A stretch of DNA of 64,000 nucleotides from Victivallales bacterium (GTDB lineage: Bacteria > Verrucomicrobiota > Lentisphaeria > Oligosphaerales > Oligosphaeraceae): contig JAFXUD010000012.1 in assembly GCA_017535315.1 (NCBI GenBank), positions 1 through 64,000 of the forward strand, written 5' to 3'. The notes below the pieces were generated by a model, which did no database searches, had not been told where the DNA came from, and saw nothing but the letters and a program-made list of their open reading frames with translations. This document shows positions 44,791 through 52,453 of the stretch, piece after piece (within the stretch, counting starts at the first letter, position 1; every line of letters starts with the position of its first letter). Position numbers and translations under genes: made by a program.

Positions 44791-45693
44791 CTAGTTCAGA
44801 GAACCTTTGGGGCTCCAGACAGCCTCGGGATAGTACTCGTCAATCATCCGTTTGACCAAGGTACACTGTTTAGCACGTTTCCGAGCATCATCCTCGGTGC
44901 TGTCCCAACTGTGCGTCTGGGCCACGGAGCCGCCAGTCTTGAGGTAGATTGGGGCGGCGACCCGAATCATCTCGGGGACTTCGTAGTGTCGGATGAATCC
45001 GCCTGTCGATTTTGGGTTTTCGGTGTGGATGTCGATGGGGCAATCCACAGCCTGACGCATGGCCGCCAGCATCTGAAGCTGAATGTCGCGGACGGGATTG
45101 ATGGAATCTGCGCCGATGGATTCAAGAAGTTTTGCAGAGCAGGGGTTCCCATGGCCTGCGTGGGCAGAAACCTTGAAGTGGGCGTCAGCAGGGAGTTCAC
45201 CTGCTTTGCGCATCTCGTTCAGGACCCATAGGCAACCTTCGTCATAGACCAGGAAGCCGCGGCAGCCAAGACGTGCGGCACGCTTCACATCCTCAATGGC
45301 GCGGACGATCTGCTCCTGCCCACGGAGGCGGTATCCCATCCGTACGCCTTCCTCGGTGTTTACCGAAGCGGAGGTATCGGTCGTGGCGCGCGGTCCAATG
45401 GCGAGAATCAGGTCGGTCTGGTATTGGTGCGCCAGTTCCACCATCTTGCTGATATCATCGTCTGTCAGGCTCATGATACCTTTGGTCTGGGTGACGCGAT
45501 GAAGGTAAAGGCCATAGCTGTCAATTGCCTCAAGCAAGGCCTTCATGACTTTTGGACCTTGAATGCCAGGCACCTCGAAGCGGAACTGTCCGCCGTCCTT
45601 AAACCTCTTCTCAGAGGTCGGCAGGTTATAAGCGTCACCAGGGGGAAGGCCGATAGAGGCCAGGAATGCTCTTGTTTTTTCCATGCTGTTCAT
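44791..45693 (-). CDS. Unrecognised conserved protein, TIM-barrel-like
   Basis: A 300-residue cytosolic protein. The ATG at 45693 has AAGGA 9 bases upstream; a TTG at 45699 is also possible. I do not recognise the family. Visible features are FEVPGIQGPKVMKALLEAI, LILAIGPRATTDTS, GCRGFLVYDEGCLWVL, FKVSAHAGHGNPCSAKLL and PIDIHTENPKSTGGF, an alternating strand-helix pattern with His, Cys and Glu at strand ends. It looks like a (beta/alpha)8 enzyme, perhaps distantly U32- or isomerase-like. It lies 21 bases upstream of the C-C lyase gene and is probably a step in the same pathway. Confidence 0.6.
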   Translation of the reverse strand: MNSMEKTRAFLASIGLPPGDAYNLPTSEKRFKDGGQFRFEVPGIQGPKVMKALLEAIDSYGLYLHRVTQTKGIMSLTDDDISKMVELAHQYQTDLILAIGPRATTDTSASVNTEEGVRMGYRLRGQEQIVRAIEDVKRAARLGCRGFLVYDEGCLWVLNEMRKAGELPADAHFKVSAHAGHGNPCSAKLLESIGADSINPVRDIQLQMLAAMRQAVDCPIDIHTENPKSTGGFIRHYEVPEMIRVAAPIYLKTGGSVAQTHSWDSTEDDARKRAKQCTLVKRMIDEYYPEAVWSPKGSLN

Positions 45694-45726
45694 AATCAAT
45701 GGTCCTTTTGGTTATAGTAGTCGTTT

Positions 45727-45922
45727 GTAACTATTCAGAAGGGGGCTTGGTATCGGCTGGCACTTTTTCTGCGCCGTGCCGCTTCGCTACGCTACGCGGC
45801 ACGGCGCGAGATAATCGGGGAGATTGCTTGTCCCGTGGGTTTCGCTCGCGCCAAAGGCGCTCGCTTTACCCACGGCTATGTTCTTGTCGCCGCTAACGCG
45901 GCTTACCCTTCTGAAGAGTTAC
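45727..45922. mobile_element. Structured MITE-like repeat, family A copy 2
   Basis: A 196-bp element with inverted ends GTAACTATTCAGAAGGG and CCCTTCTGAAGAGTTAC (16 of 17). It matches copy 1 closely from about 45833 to the right end. The central stem is GCGCCGTGCCGC (45771-45782) with GCGGCACGGCGC (45796-45807). Copy 1 has A-T where this has G-C, so pairing is kept. A second hairpin is CGTGGGT 45834-45840 with ACCCACG 45868-45874. No exact 8-bp duplication flanks it. The right edge is 3 bases from the stop codon of the decarboxylase gene. Confidence 0.82.
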
Positions 45923-45925
45923 GTT

Positions 45926-47053
45926 TCAGTTTAAAAACTCAATCAAATCATCAATGGCTTTTCTATGATCGAAGAGAATTGGGGGGAGTTTGCGCGCCAG
46001 TCCCTTGTGGATGCGGCAGTCGATGAAGGAGGCACGTCCACAATTTTTCAATTGATTTATCGCGGCAACCAGTTCGTTTTTATTGGAGACTGTGTGTCCA
46101 ACAGTAGCATATCCGCAGGCTTCGGCTATTTTTGTGAAGTCAACAAGATGTCCAGCAGAGGGTTGCCCGCCGACGGATTCATGGGCACCGTTATTCAGGA
46201 TGACATGCATGAAGTTCGGGGCCTTGACCTTACTCACCATCGTCATGGCGCCCAGATGCATCATGGCGGCGGAATCGCCGTCCAAGGTGACCACATGCTT
46301 GTCTTTCTTCTCCAGGGCAATGCCGAGGGCTACCGAGCTTGCGTGGCCCATGCTTCCCACGTTGAGAAAGTCATGCGCCTTGGTCTCGTTTCGCTTTTCA
46401 CGCAGGAAGAAGAGTTCACGCGTCGCCCTGCCCGTAGTGGCTGAATAAACCGTGTCCTCTGGCATGTTGTCCAGAATCACTTCAATGGCCTCTTCCCTGC
46501 TCATGGGATAGGTGGCATCGACATTGTTGGGCTTGTCGGGGTCGGCCATGACGCCTTTGGGGGCAATCAAGCCGTATGGTGTCCTGTTTTCAGTGCAATA
46601 CTTCACGGCTTTCTGCACTGTATTTTCAAACTCCTCGTCGGAATCGGTGAGGATGCTGTATGGGATGTGGAGGAGATCAAGAAGGCTGGCTGTAATCTCC
46701 CCCTGAAGTTTGTGTTGAGGATGGTTGGGTTCGGTGTCGCCTTGTCCGCGCCAGCCGATAAGAAGCAGCATGGGGACGGCATAGACATTCTTATCGACCA
46801 GGGAGGCCAGCGGATTAACCGCATTGCCCTCTCCGCTGTTCTGCATATATACCAGAGGGATTTCACGGCTTGCAAAATAATGGCCTGCCGCGATGCCCAC
46901 AGCATTGCCTTCATTGGCCGCGATCACATTGCGCTCTGCACAGTGGGCGAGGGCATAGTTGCAAAACCCGTTCAGATAGGAATCTGGAACGCCTGTGAAG
47001 AAGGTCACGCCATGATTGGCCAGCGCCTGAAAAACTTTTGCTTGGTTCAGCAT
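45926..47053 (-). CDS. ThDP-dependent decarboxylase (phosphonopyruvate/sulfopyruvate type)
   Basis: A 375-residue enzyme with the two-half plan of phosphonopyruvate and fused sulfopyruvate decarboxylases. The Pyr half has GVPDSYLNGFCNYA and AANEGNAVGIAAGHYFA with the ThDP-activating Glu, then YMQNSGEGNAVNPL. The PP half has TLDGDSAAMMHLGAM and VILNNGAHESVGGQPS, the GDG...NN cofactor motif. It decarboxylates a 2-oxo acid bearing a second acidic group to an aldehyde. No PEP mutase is present in the window, so phosphonate synthesis is not supported. The adjacent aldo/keto reductase could reduce the aldehyde. Confidence 0.85.
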   Translation of the reverse strand: MLNQAKVFQALANHGVTFFTGVPDSYLNGFCNYALAHCAERNVIAANEGNAVGIAAGHYFASREIPLVYMQNSGEGNAVNPLASLVDKNVYAVPMLLLIGWRGQGDTEPNHPQHKLQGEITASLLDLLHIPYSILTDSDEEFENTVQKAVKYCTENRTPYGLIAPKGVMADPDKPNNVDATYPMSREEAIEVILDNMPEDTVYSATTGRATRELFFLREKRNETKAHDFLNVGSMGHASSVALGIALEKKDKHVVTLDGDSAAMMHLGAMTMVSKVKAPNFMHVILNNGAHESVGGQPSAGHLVDFTKIAEACGYATVGHTVSNKNELVAAINQLKNCGRASFIDCRIHKGLARKLPPILFDHRKAIDDLIEFLN

Positions 47054-48040
47054 TTATTTCTTTTCGCCTCCCACGCTTCCCTTACCTTTGTACAATGTGA
47101 AATACTCGGGGCTATCGCTTCGAGTGATTTCCCAGGCCCTTGCAAACACTTCTACCATGTCTTCTGGCAACGGGCCTGCCTTGACCGCTTCCATGTTCTG
47201 GAGGAGGTGCGGAAGTTTGCTTGCGCCGATGATGATGGCGTCGCCGCGGTCGCCGTTCAGCATGGAGTGGAATGCCAGCCAGCGGTAGGTGGCTTCAATG
47301 GAGGTGAATCCATGCTTTTCCGCTTCCGCCTTTATCAATTCAACTGCATTGAAGAAGCTCTTTTTCCAGTAGCGGTTCTGGTAGTTTGGGCGATGGGTAA
47401 ACCGCCCGTCGGTAGGCGCGTCCTCAAACTTCCCATATCTTCCTGTCAGAAGGCCACCCGCCATTGGGTTGTAGGCATAGAAGCGAAGGCCAAACGCATT
47501 TAGACAAGCGTTCAATTCGATTTCTGCTTTTCTGGTTAGCGGATTGTAGATGCCTTCGAAGACCGTGGGTTTCACCCAGTCATGCTTGTCGCAGATATGG
47601 CACACATCCGCCACCATCCATGCAGGGAAATTGGAGAGGCCAAGTTCCCTGAACTTCCCTTGGTTGTGCAAATCTGCCATGGCTGACAGAACGGATTCCA
47701 CAGGCGTTGCGGGGTCGGGGAAGTGGAGGAACACGGTATCGACGCTGTCTAGCTTCATCCGTTCCAGGGATTCCCCAACCTGCTTGTAGGCCGCGTCCGC
47801 ATCCAGCTTTCCCGATATTCTCGGGTTCACCTTCGTGGCGATTTTGAAGGGACGGGCCAGTTTCGGCAATACTTCGCCCAGCAGCCGCTCGCAATTGCCA
47901 TCATTATAGACGTATGCCGTATCCAGCTCGTCATAGCCAGCATCCAGGAAGGCATTGACAAAGGTACTGACATCTGGACTGAAGACCGATTCCCCGAAGG
48001 TCATCGTGCCAAGAATCAAGTTTACAGGTTTTTCCCCCAT
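47054..48040 (-). CDS. Aldo/keto reductase
   Basis: A 328-residue NADPH-dependent reductase of the AKR superfamily (AKR7-like). MGEKPVNLILGTMTFGES begins the barrel; DELDTAYVYNDG holds the catalytic Asp and Tyr, KIATKVNP the Lys and VFLHFPDP the His. The ATG at 48040 is supported by AAGGAG 9 bases upstream; the frame extends 20 codons further without support. It abuts the decarboxylase gene directly. Confidence 0.92.
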   Translation of the reverse strand: MGEKPVNLILGTMTFGESVFSPDVSTFVNAFLDAGYDELDTAYVYNDGNCERLLGEVLPKLARPFKIATKVNPRISGKLDADAAYKQVGESLERMKLDSVDTVFLHFPDPATPVESVLSAMADLHNQGKFRELGLSNFPAWMVADVCHICDKHDWVKPTVFEGIYNPLTRKAEIELNACLNAFGLRFYAYNPMAGGLLTGRYGKFEDAPTDGRFTHRPNYQNRYWKKSFFNAVELIKAEAEKHGFTSIEATYRWLAFHSMLNGDRGDAIIIGASKLPHLLQNMEAVKAGPLPEDMVEVFARAWEITRSDSPEYFTLYKGKGSVGGEKK

Positions 48041-48058
48041 TATGTTGCTCCTTAGAGC

Positions 48059-48204
48059 TAATTTCAAAACTATCATCGAAATGCGCGTCGATATGAACAC
48101 ATTGGCGTTGGCAACGCTTCTTGCCGCACGAAAGTGCGGCTTCGAGCCGTTGCCTTAGTCACTGTGCCCATTTCTTAGCGCATTTCACGCTAGTTTTGAA
48201 ATTA
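48059..48204. mobile_element. MITE-like element with 14-bp perfect terminal inverted repeats
   Basis: TAATTTCAAAACTA (48059-48072) is exactly mirrored by TAGTTTTGAAATTA (48191-48204), with terminal TA dinucleotides. Inside are GAAATGCGC/GCGCATTTC, GGCAACG/CGTTGCC and a GCCGCAC-GAAA-GTGCGGC hairpin, so the strand can fold into one long interrupted stem. No reading frame. Its right edge is 5 bases from the stop codon of the MmgE/PrpD gene at 48210. Confidence 0.78.
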
Positions 48205-48209
48205 CCTCT

Positions 48210-49544
48210 TTATAGTTTTTGTACCAATTGCTCGACTTTTGTGTTTTCAGCATATACCGCATTGAAAATGGCGGAACTGATTGCCTTTTCCACGCCAGCA
48301 TACTCCATCAGGCCATCATAACGGCTTCTGAACTCTTCATCCGTCAATGGGTTTTCTGGCTCCCCTTTGGGGAAATCGACTCGTTCAGTGTATTCGCCAG
48401 TCTTGGTCTTTATGGTCACTACTGCAGCCTGAATGCCAGGGAAGAGAGCGCTTAGTTCGTCATCCGCTTCAACTTTTATCTTCCTGGTCAAGCTCAGAAT
48501 CTCCTCGCCTTTCACTGCTTCTTCGGAGAACTCCTGAAGCCCCGCCTTGCCGTAGATAAGCCCTGCAGCCGTTGCGTAGGGAATGCTCATCTTGGCACTG
48601 TAGCTGCTTGGAATCTCCGTGTGGTCGTGGCCAGAGACCGCCAGATTGTACGTCTTGATATGAATCTCTTCCACGTCTTTCGGCTTGACATCCTTTCTTA
48701 GATGGATAGCAGCCTCCACGGCAGGATGCGTGTAGCGGCAGGAAGCGTAGGGCTTTGTGTAGGACTTCATGATGGCGTAGGAGCCGTTCAGCAGCACGGG
48801 CTTTAGCTCCACCTCTTCCTTTCCTGTCATCATCTTGAGGAAGCCGCGTCCACCAAGGGGATCGGCGTGGCCTTTAAAGCCGCTCTTCGCGAGCTGAAGA
48901 GCCGTCAAGCTCAACAAAGCCGTCTTGGCCACGTTATAGGGCTTCAGCTCGCTTCCATCGTCCAGCACCTTCAGCATTCCGCTGGCGGCCACACATGCGG
49001 CGGCAAAGGCTTGGAAACGCTCTTCTTCACTGAAGCCCAGCATATAGGCCGCCGCGAGGGTTGCGCCGAGAGTTCCACAGGTGCCTGTCGCGTGGTAGCC
49101 CATTGCCTTGTGTCCTGGCTGGATGGAGACAGCCATCGTATAGGAGGCTTCGTAGCCGACAATGGCGGCCTTCAGCATGTCGTCAACGGCAATACCATAT
49201 CGTTGCGCGAGCGGGATGAGCAGGCTGAAAATGGGAGAGCCCAAATGGATGATACCCGAGTTTGTTCCATCGTCAAAATCCAGCGCATGGCCGTTTAGAC
49301 CATTGAGGAAGACGGCTTCTTTAAGCACAAGGTCCTTTCCCATACCAATCGCCTTAAATACGCCTGCCTCTGGCTGTGCAAACCCACAATACTTTTCAAG
49401 CTTCTCTTTTTGGAATTCTGCTCCTGCGCAGGTCACGGCAAGATAGTCGAGAAGACTTCTTCGCACCCTTGCCATCACATTGTCGGGAATCGGAGCCTTC
49501 CTAACGCCATCAATGGCGTTTAAAAATTCTATTGATCTATTCAT
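48210..49544 (-). CDS. MmgE/PrpD family protein
   Basis: A 444-residue protein of the family containing 2-methylcitrate dehydratase, cis-aconitate decarboxylase and iminodisuccinate epimerase. Canonical segments are NGLNGHALDFDDG, HLGSPIFSLLIPLAQRYG, GYHATGTCGTLGATLAAAYMLG, YASCRYTHPAVEA and GEPENPLTDEEF. It acts on polycarboxylic acids without a metal. No Shine-Dalgarno is visible; instead a 37-bp repeat ends 10 bases upstream of the start. It is about as similar to the copy at 63117 as to the one at 50795, as judged by eye. Confidence 0.88.
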   Translation of the reverse strand: MNRSIEFLNAIDGVRKAPIPDNVMARVRRSLLDYLAVTCAGAEFQKEKLEKYCGFAQPEAGVFKAIGMGKDLVLKEAVFLNGLNGHALDFDDGTNSGIIHLGSPIFSLLIPLAQRYGIAVDDMLKAAIVGYEASYTMAVSIQPGHKAMGYHATGTCGTLGATLAAAYMLGFSEEERFQAFAAACVAASGMLKVLDDGSELKPYNVAKTALLSLTALQLAKSGFKGHADPLGGRGFLKMMTGKEEVELKPVLLNGSYAIMKSYTKPYASCRYTHPAVEAAIHLRKDVKPKDVEEIHIKTYNLAVSGHDHTEIPSSYSAKMSIPYATAAGLIYGKAGLQEFSEEAVKGEEILSLTRKIKVEADDELSALFPGIQAAVVTIKTKTGEYTERVDFPKGEPENPLTDEEFRSRYDGLMEYAGVEKAISSAIFNAVYAENTKVEQLVQKL

Positions 49545-49553
49545 AAAAAACTT

Positions 49554-49591
49554 ATTACGATTTTTTTCGTTACGACTTTTTTCGTAATTGG
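49554..49591. repeat. Direct repeat of TTACGA-(T)n-TCGTAA type, copy 1
   Basis: Reads ATTACGAT then T-rich sequence, CGTTACGAC, T6 and CGTAATTGG, and contains the perfect inverted pair TTACGA/TCGTAA at 49570-49587. It lies just upstream of the MmgE/PrpD start (49544) and downstream of the ATPase gene. A near-identical copy is at 50705-50740. Confidence 0.85.
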
Positions 49592-49638
49592 ATTATTACC
49601 ATCGTAACATATTATTAAATAAAATGTTATATCAATGA

Positions 49639-50703
49639 TTAACTTTCGTTTTTAATCCATTGTTTATAAAAAGGATCCTCAAGTTCATAGTGGTCTGAAT
49701 AAATCACATACCCATCTTTTTGCAGCCGTTTCAATGCGCTGTAAATAGTGCTTGTCCTGTATTCGCCTGTCTGCAAAGAAGCCCCCGTTGCCAGTCTTTG
49801 AAGAATCCAGCGATTCGTCCGATTGAAGTTCATCCAAAGGCGTTCATAATCCAAACCATGAGCATTTACAATATGATTGATAGCAGCCTGTATGGCATCA
49901 TTCGTCTCTGATTGAAGAATACCGACCTGCCATACATTGGCAGCCAACTGCTGTGTGTAGTACGGGTGACAATCGGTATAATCCAAAATTCTGTCAGCGA
50001 TTTCCTCGCATTTAGTTGGAAAAACGCCTGAAAGACCCTTCAAAAGATAGGCGCGAAAATCCTCTCTCGGCAATTTTTTAAGCCGCATAAGTTCCCCGAA
50101 ATGATAGAATGGCGACTTCTTGTTTTCAAAGATGTCTGTCATCATACTCTCCTGACTTCCCAACAAAATATAGTTGATATGTTTCTGCTCTTGCATAATT
50201 GAGCGAAGTTGTTTGTCCAACTTCGAGGAGATGTCACGAATCTCCTGAAATTCATCAAGAACCACTATCAATCTGTCATTTTCCGTATGCGCCTGTTCAA
50301 GAAGCATAAACGCATCCTCAAGCAATACTGTTCCATCCATATCAGGCTGGAACGACACATCCATCGCACCAGACGCAGGATTCGTTGACACAGTTGGAAT
50401 AACGCGGAAACGCGAAATCAAATGCCGCAGACGTTCCATTGGATGAATCTTGAAAAATTCACGCAGCAACTTGGCAGAAAAGTCAGTCACTGACGTGACA
50501 TTCTGCATATTCAAAGTAATATGCTTTCTTCCCGACTGTTTTACAGCTTTCGCCACGACACTACTCTTGCCGAATCTGCGGGGACTGATCAAGACCAAAT
50601 GATTTGGACTCTTCACGAACTGGCAGATATAAGCAACCTCTTCCACTCTGTCCGTGAAGTATTCTTCTTGAACAATAGTCCCAAACTTGAAAGGATTATC
50701 CAT
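49639..50703 (-). CDS. STAND/archaeal-ATPase-like AAA ATPase with C-terminal winged helix
   Basis: A 354-residue protein. FTDRVEEVAYICQ opens the domain, VLISPRRFGKSSVV (36-49) is the Walker A P-loop with the R-R-x-G-K-S variant of the MNS-STAND/archaeal ATPase group, RLIVVLDEFQE is Walker B with DE, and ILLGSQESMM is sensor 1. Residues about 290-350 (ALKRLQKDGYVIYSDHYELEDPF) look like a winged helix. Such genes are mobile accessory ATPases of unclear role, often suggested in defence. It splits two MmgE/PrpD genes and is bracketed by 37-bp direct repeats. Confidence 0.8.
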   Translation of the reverse strand: MDNPFKFGTIVQEEYFTDRVEEVAYICQFVKSPNHLVLISPRRFGKSSVVAKAVKQSGRKHITLNMQNVTSVTDFSAKLLREFFKIHPMERLRHLISRFRVIPTVSTNPASGAMDVSFQPDMDGTVLLEDAFMLLEQAHTENDRLIVVLDEFQEIRDISSKLDKQLRSIMQEQKHINYILLGSQESMMTDIFENKKSPFYHFGELMRLKKLPREDFRAYLLKGLSGVFPTKCEEIADRILDYTDCHPYYTQQLAANVWQVGILQSETNDAIQAAINHIVNAHGLDYERLWMNFNRTNRWILQRLATGASLQTGEYRTSTIYSALKRLQKDGYVIYSDHYELEDPFYKQWIKNES

Positions 50704-50704
50704 A

Positions 50705-50740
50705 TTACGACTTTTTTCGTTACGACTTTTTTCGTAATGG
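50705..50740. repeat. Direct repeat of TTACGA-(T)n-TCGTAA type, copy 2
   Basis: Nearly identical to the copy at 49554-49591 and in the same orientation. It ends 2 bases before the ATPase start codon (50703), occupying the place of its leader. It could be an operator bound by the ATPase's winged helix or a duplicated insertion site. Confidence 0.85.
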
Positions 50741-50794
50741 CAATATCGGTTCTATAACATACTATGGTTACTGCAATTAGCAAATCAATCTATG

Positions 50795-52132
50795 TTAATT
50801 TTGTAATGCCATTGGATTATTGAACAGAGCATTGCCATCAATCTTCTTAATCGCTTCAACTAATGCCACAAGCTCTTCTTCCGTTGCCTGACCTTTTGCG
50901 CAGGTTTTCAGCTTGGCAATGATATCATTTCGTGTGAGGGGGTTTTCGGGGTCGCCTTTGGGTACAAGGATGGTCTCCTCAAGCTTTCTTCCGTCAGTCG
51001 TAACGACCTCTACTCTTGTTCCGCGGATGCCTTTGGCCTTGTTTTCCATCGTCTCATCTGGAATCAGGTGAATCTTGTCAATCAATCCCACGACCTCCTT
51101 TGTCATCTTCGGCGGGTCCATGTCCGCAATGCCGTATGTGCCATTTAGCAGAGCGCATGCCAGGGTATATTGGATGGAAAATTTCGTTTCGTCCTGATTC
51201 TTGGGGTATTTTATGCCAGCGAGTTTGATGGCGTTCGGGTAGATATAGACGTTGACCGCCTCGATTTCTACAACCTCAACTTGCTTATGCAACGCAACAG
51301 CGGCATCGATTCCGCAGTGCGTATGGCGGCAGGAGGGGTAGAGCTTGAAATAGCAGTCATGGAGCAGTAGATGGTCCGAGCCTTTCAGGCACTCTTCATC
51401 CACTTTATCGGTGACGGCGTGGAACCAGCCGTTCTGTCCTTCAAGGGATTCGGTCGGTCCTTGCATGCCGCCGTTTGCCAGCATGGCAGCAAAAACGCCG
51501 TTCTCTGCAGCCTTGCCAGGATTCAGTGGCTTGATTGCGGGGCGGGAATCGCCGTAGGAGAGCAGGCCTCCAGTCATGGTGGTGGCCAGGGCGATTGCAT
51601 CCTCTATTCCCTGGGCATCCAGATGGTACAGTCTAGCACAGGCGGCTGCACAGGCAAGCGTTCCCGCCATACCCGTGGAGTGGAAGCCATGCTGGACAAG
51701 CCCTGGCTGCGCCGCAGCAGAAATCCTGATGTAAGCCTCGTAGCCTGTTGCAAGGGCAAGTAGCACTTCTTCATTGCTGCTTCCCAGTTTGTCTGCCAGG
51801 GCGAATACGGCAGGTATCAAATGAACTCCTGCGTGGCCAGCCGCCTTCTTGTTTCCATCGTCCAGCTCGGCGCCATGTCCATATACGGAGTTCATGAAAG
51901 CAGCCAGGCGAGCAGGATATCTCCTGTTCTGAAAGAGCACGCAACTTTCCTCCACGCCGCCCTGCGGAAAAACGACCGCTTCGACGGTTTCATTGAAAGC
52001 CCTGTTTTGTTTGTATCCAGCGTACGCAGCGGCAAAGAAGTCAATGATGAGGGTATGAAGCTGCTCTACATCTTTTGTATTGAGCGTCTTTATTGCCGCA
52101 AGATCATTTGACAGTGTTGTCGTGATTCCCAT
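50795..52132 (-). CDS. MmgE/PrpD family protein
   Basis: A 445-residue family member with NSVYGHGAELDDGN, HLIPAVFALADKLG, GFHSTGMAGTLACAAACARL, YPSCRHTHCGIDAA and GDPENPLTRNDI. It probably acts on a di- or tricarboxylate as dehydratase, isomerase or decarboxylase. The start overlaps the stop of the upstream small membrane-protein gene (TAATG), so it is translationally coupled to the TRAP permease genes, which ties the transported compound to this enzyme. Confidence 0.88.
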   Translation of the reverse strand: MGITTTLSNDLAAIKTLNTKDVEQLHTLIIDFFAAAYAGYKQNRAFNETVEAVVFPQGGVEESCVLFQNRRYPARLAAFMNSVYGHGAELDDGNKKAAGHAGVHLIPAVFALADKLGSSNEEVLLALATGYEAYIRISAAAQPGLVQHGFHSTGMAGTLACAAACARLYHLDAQGIEDAIALATTMTGGLLSYGDSRPAIKPLNPGKAAENGVFAAMLANGGMQGPTESLEGQNGWFHAVTDKVDEECLKGSDHLLLHDCYFKLYPSCRHTHCGIDAAVALHKQVEVVEIEAVNVYIYPNAIKLAGIKYPKNQDETKFSIQYTLACALLNGTYGIADMDPPKMTKEVVGLIDKIHLIPDETMENKAKGIRGTRVEVVTTDGRKLEETILVPKGDPENPLTRNDIIAKLKTCAKGQATEEELVALVEAIKKIDGNALFNNPMALQN

Positions 52133-52446
52133 TATGCGTTGCTTCCTGAATTATCTATCTCTTTTTTTCCAACACCGAAGCTTTTGGTGCTGAAAGCCTC
52201 ATATCCACCCACGTACATGGCAATCAAGCCGACGAGGAGAGCAATGGAGGCCAAGGCGATGATCCACGGATAGTATTGCTTGTACAACCATGTGCAAATC
52301 GCCTCGCCAGTTCCTCCTTCGCCACCGCCGATGATGATGGCGATGATGAACGGAGCAAGCGGAACAACTCCACCGAAAAAGGCGGCTATCATCATAATGC
52401 CGTAGATTTTTTTCAGTGCCTTGTAGAGTTTTTTCCGCAAGAGCAC
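52132..52446 (-). CDS. Small membrane protein, probable TRAP small subunit-like
   Basis: A 104-residue protein with two strong membrane segments (about 15-38 and 58-82) and polar ends. It lies between a TRAP-type large permease and an MmgE/PrpD gene and overlaps the latter. TRAP DctQ subunits have four helices and are longer, so this is either a reduced partner or an unrelated accessory subunit. The start may be the GTG at 52446 or a TTG at 52440, which has better spacing from AAGGAG. Confidence 0.55.
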   Translation of the reverse strand: MLLRKKLYKALKKIYGIMMIAAFFGGVVPLAPFIIAIIIGGGEGGTGEAICTWLYKQYYPWIIALASIALLVGLIAMYVGGYEAFSTKSFGVGKKEIDNSGSNA

Positions 52447-52453
52447 AACTCCT

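Noticed and set aside
45926-47053. Aminoethylphosphonate biosynthesis locus
   Set aside because: The decarboxylase resembles phosphonopyruvate decarboxylase, but no PEP mutase or phosphonoacetaldehyde aminotransferase is present, and the neighbours are dehydratases and a permease.
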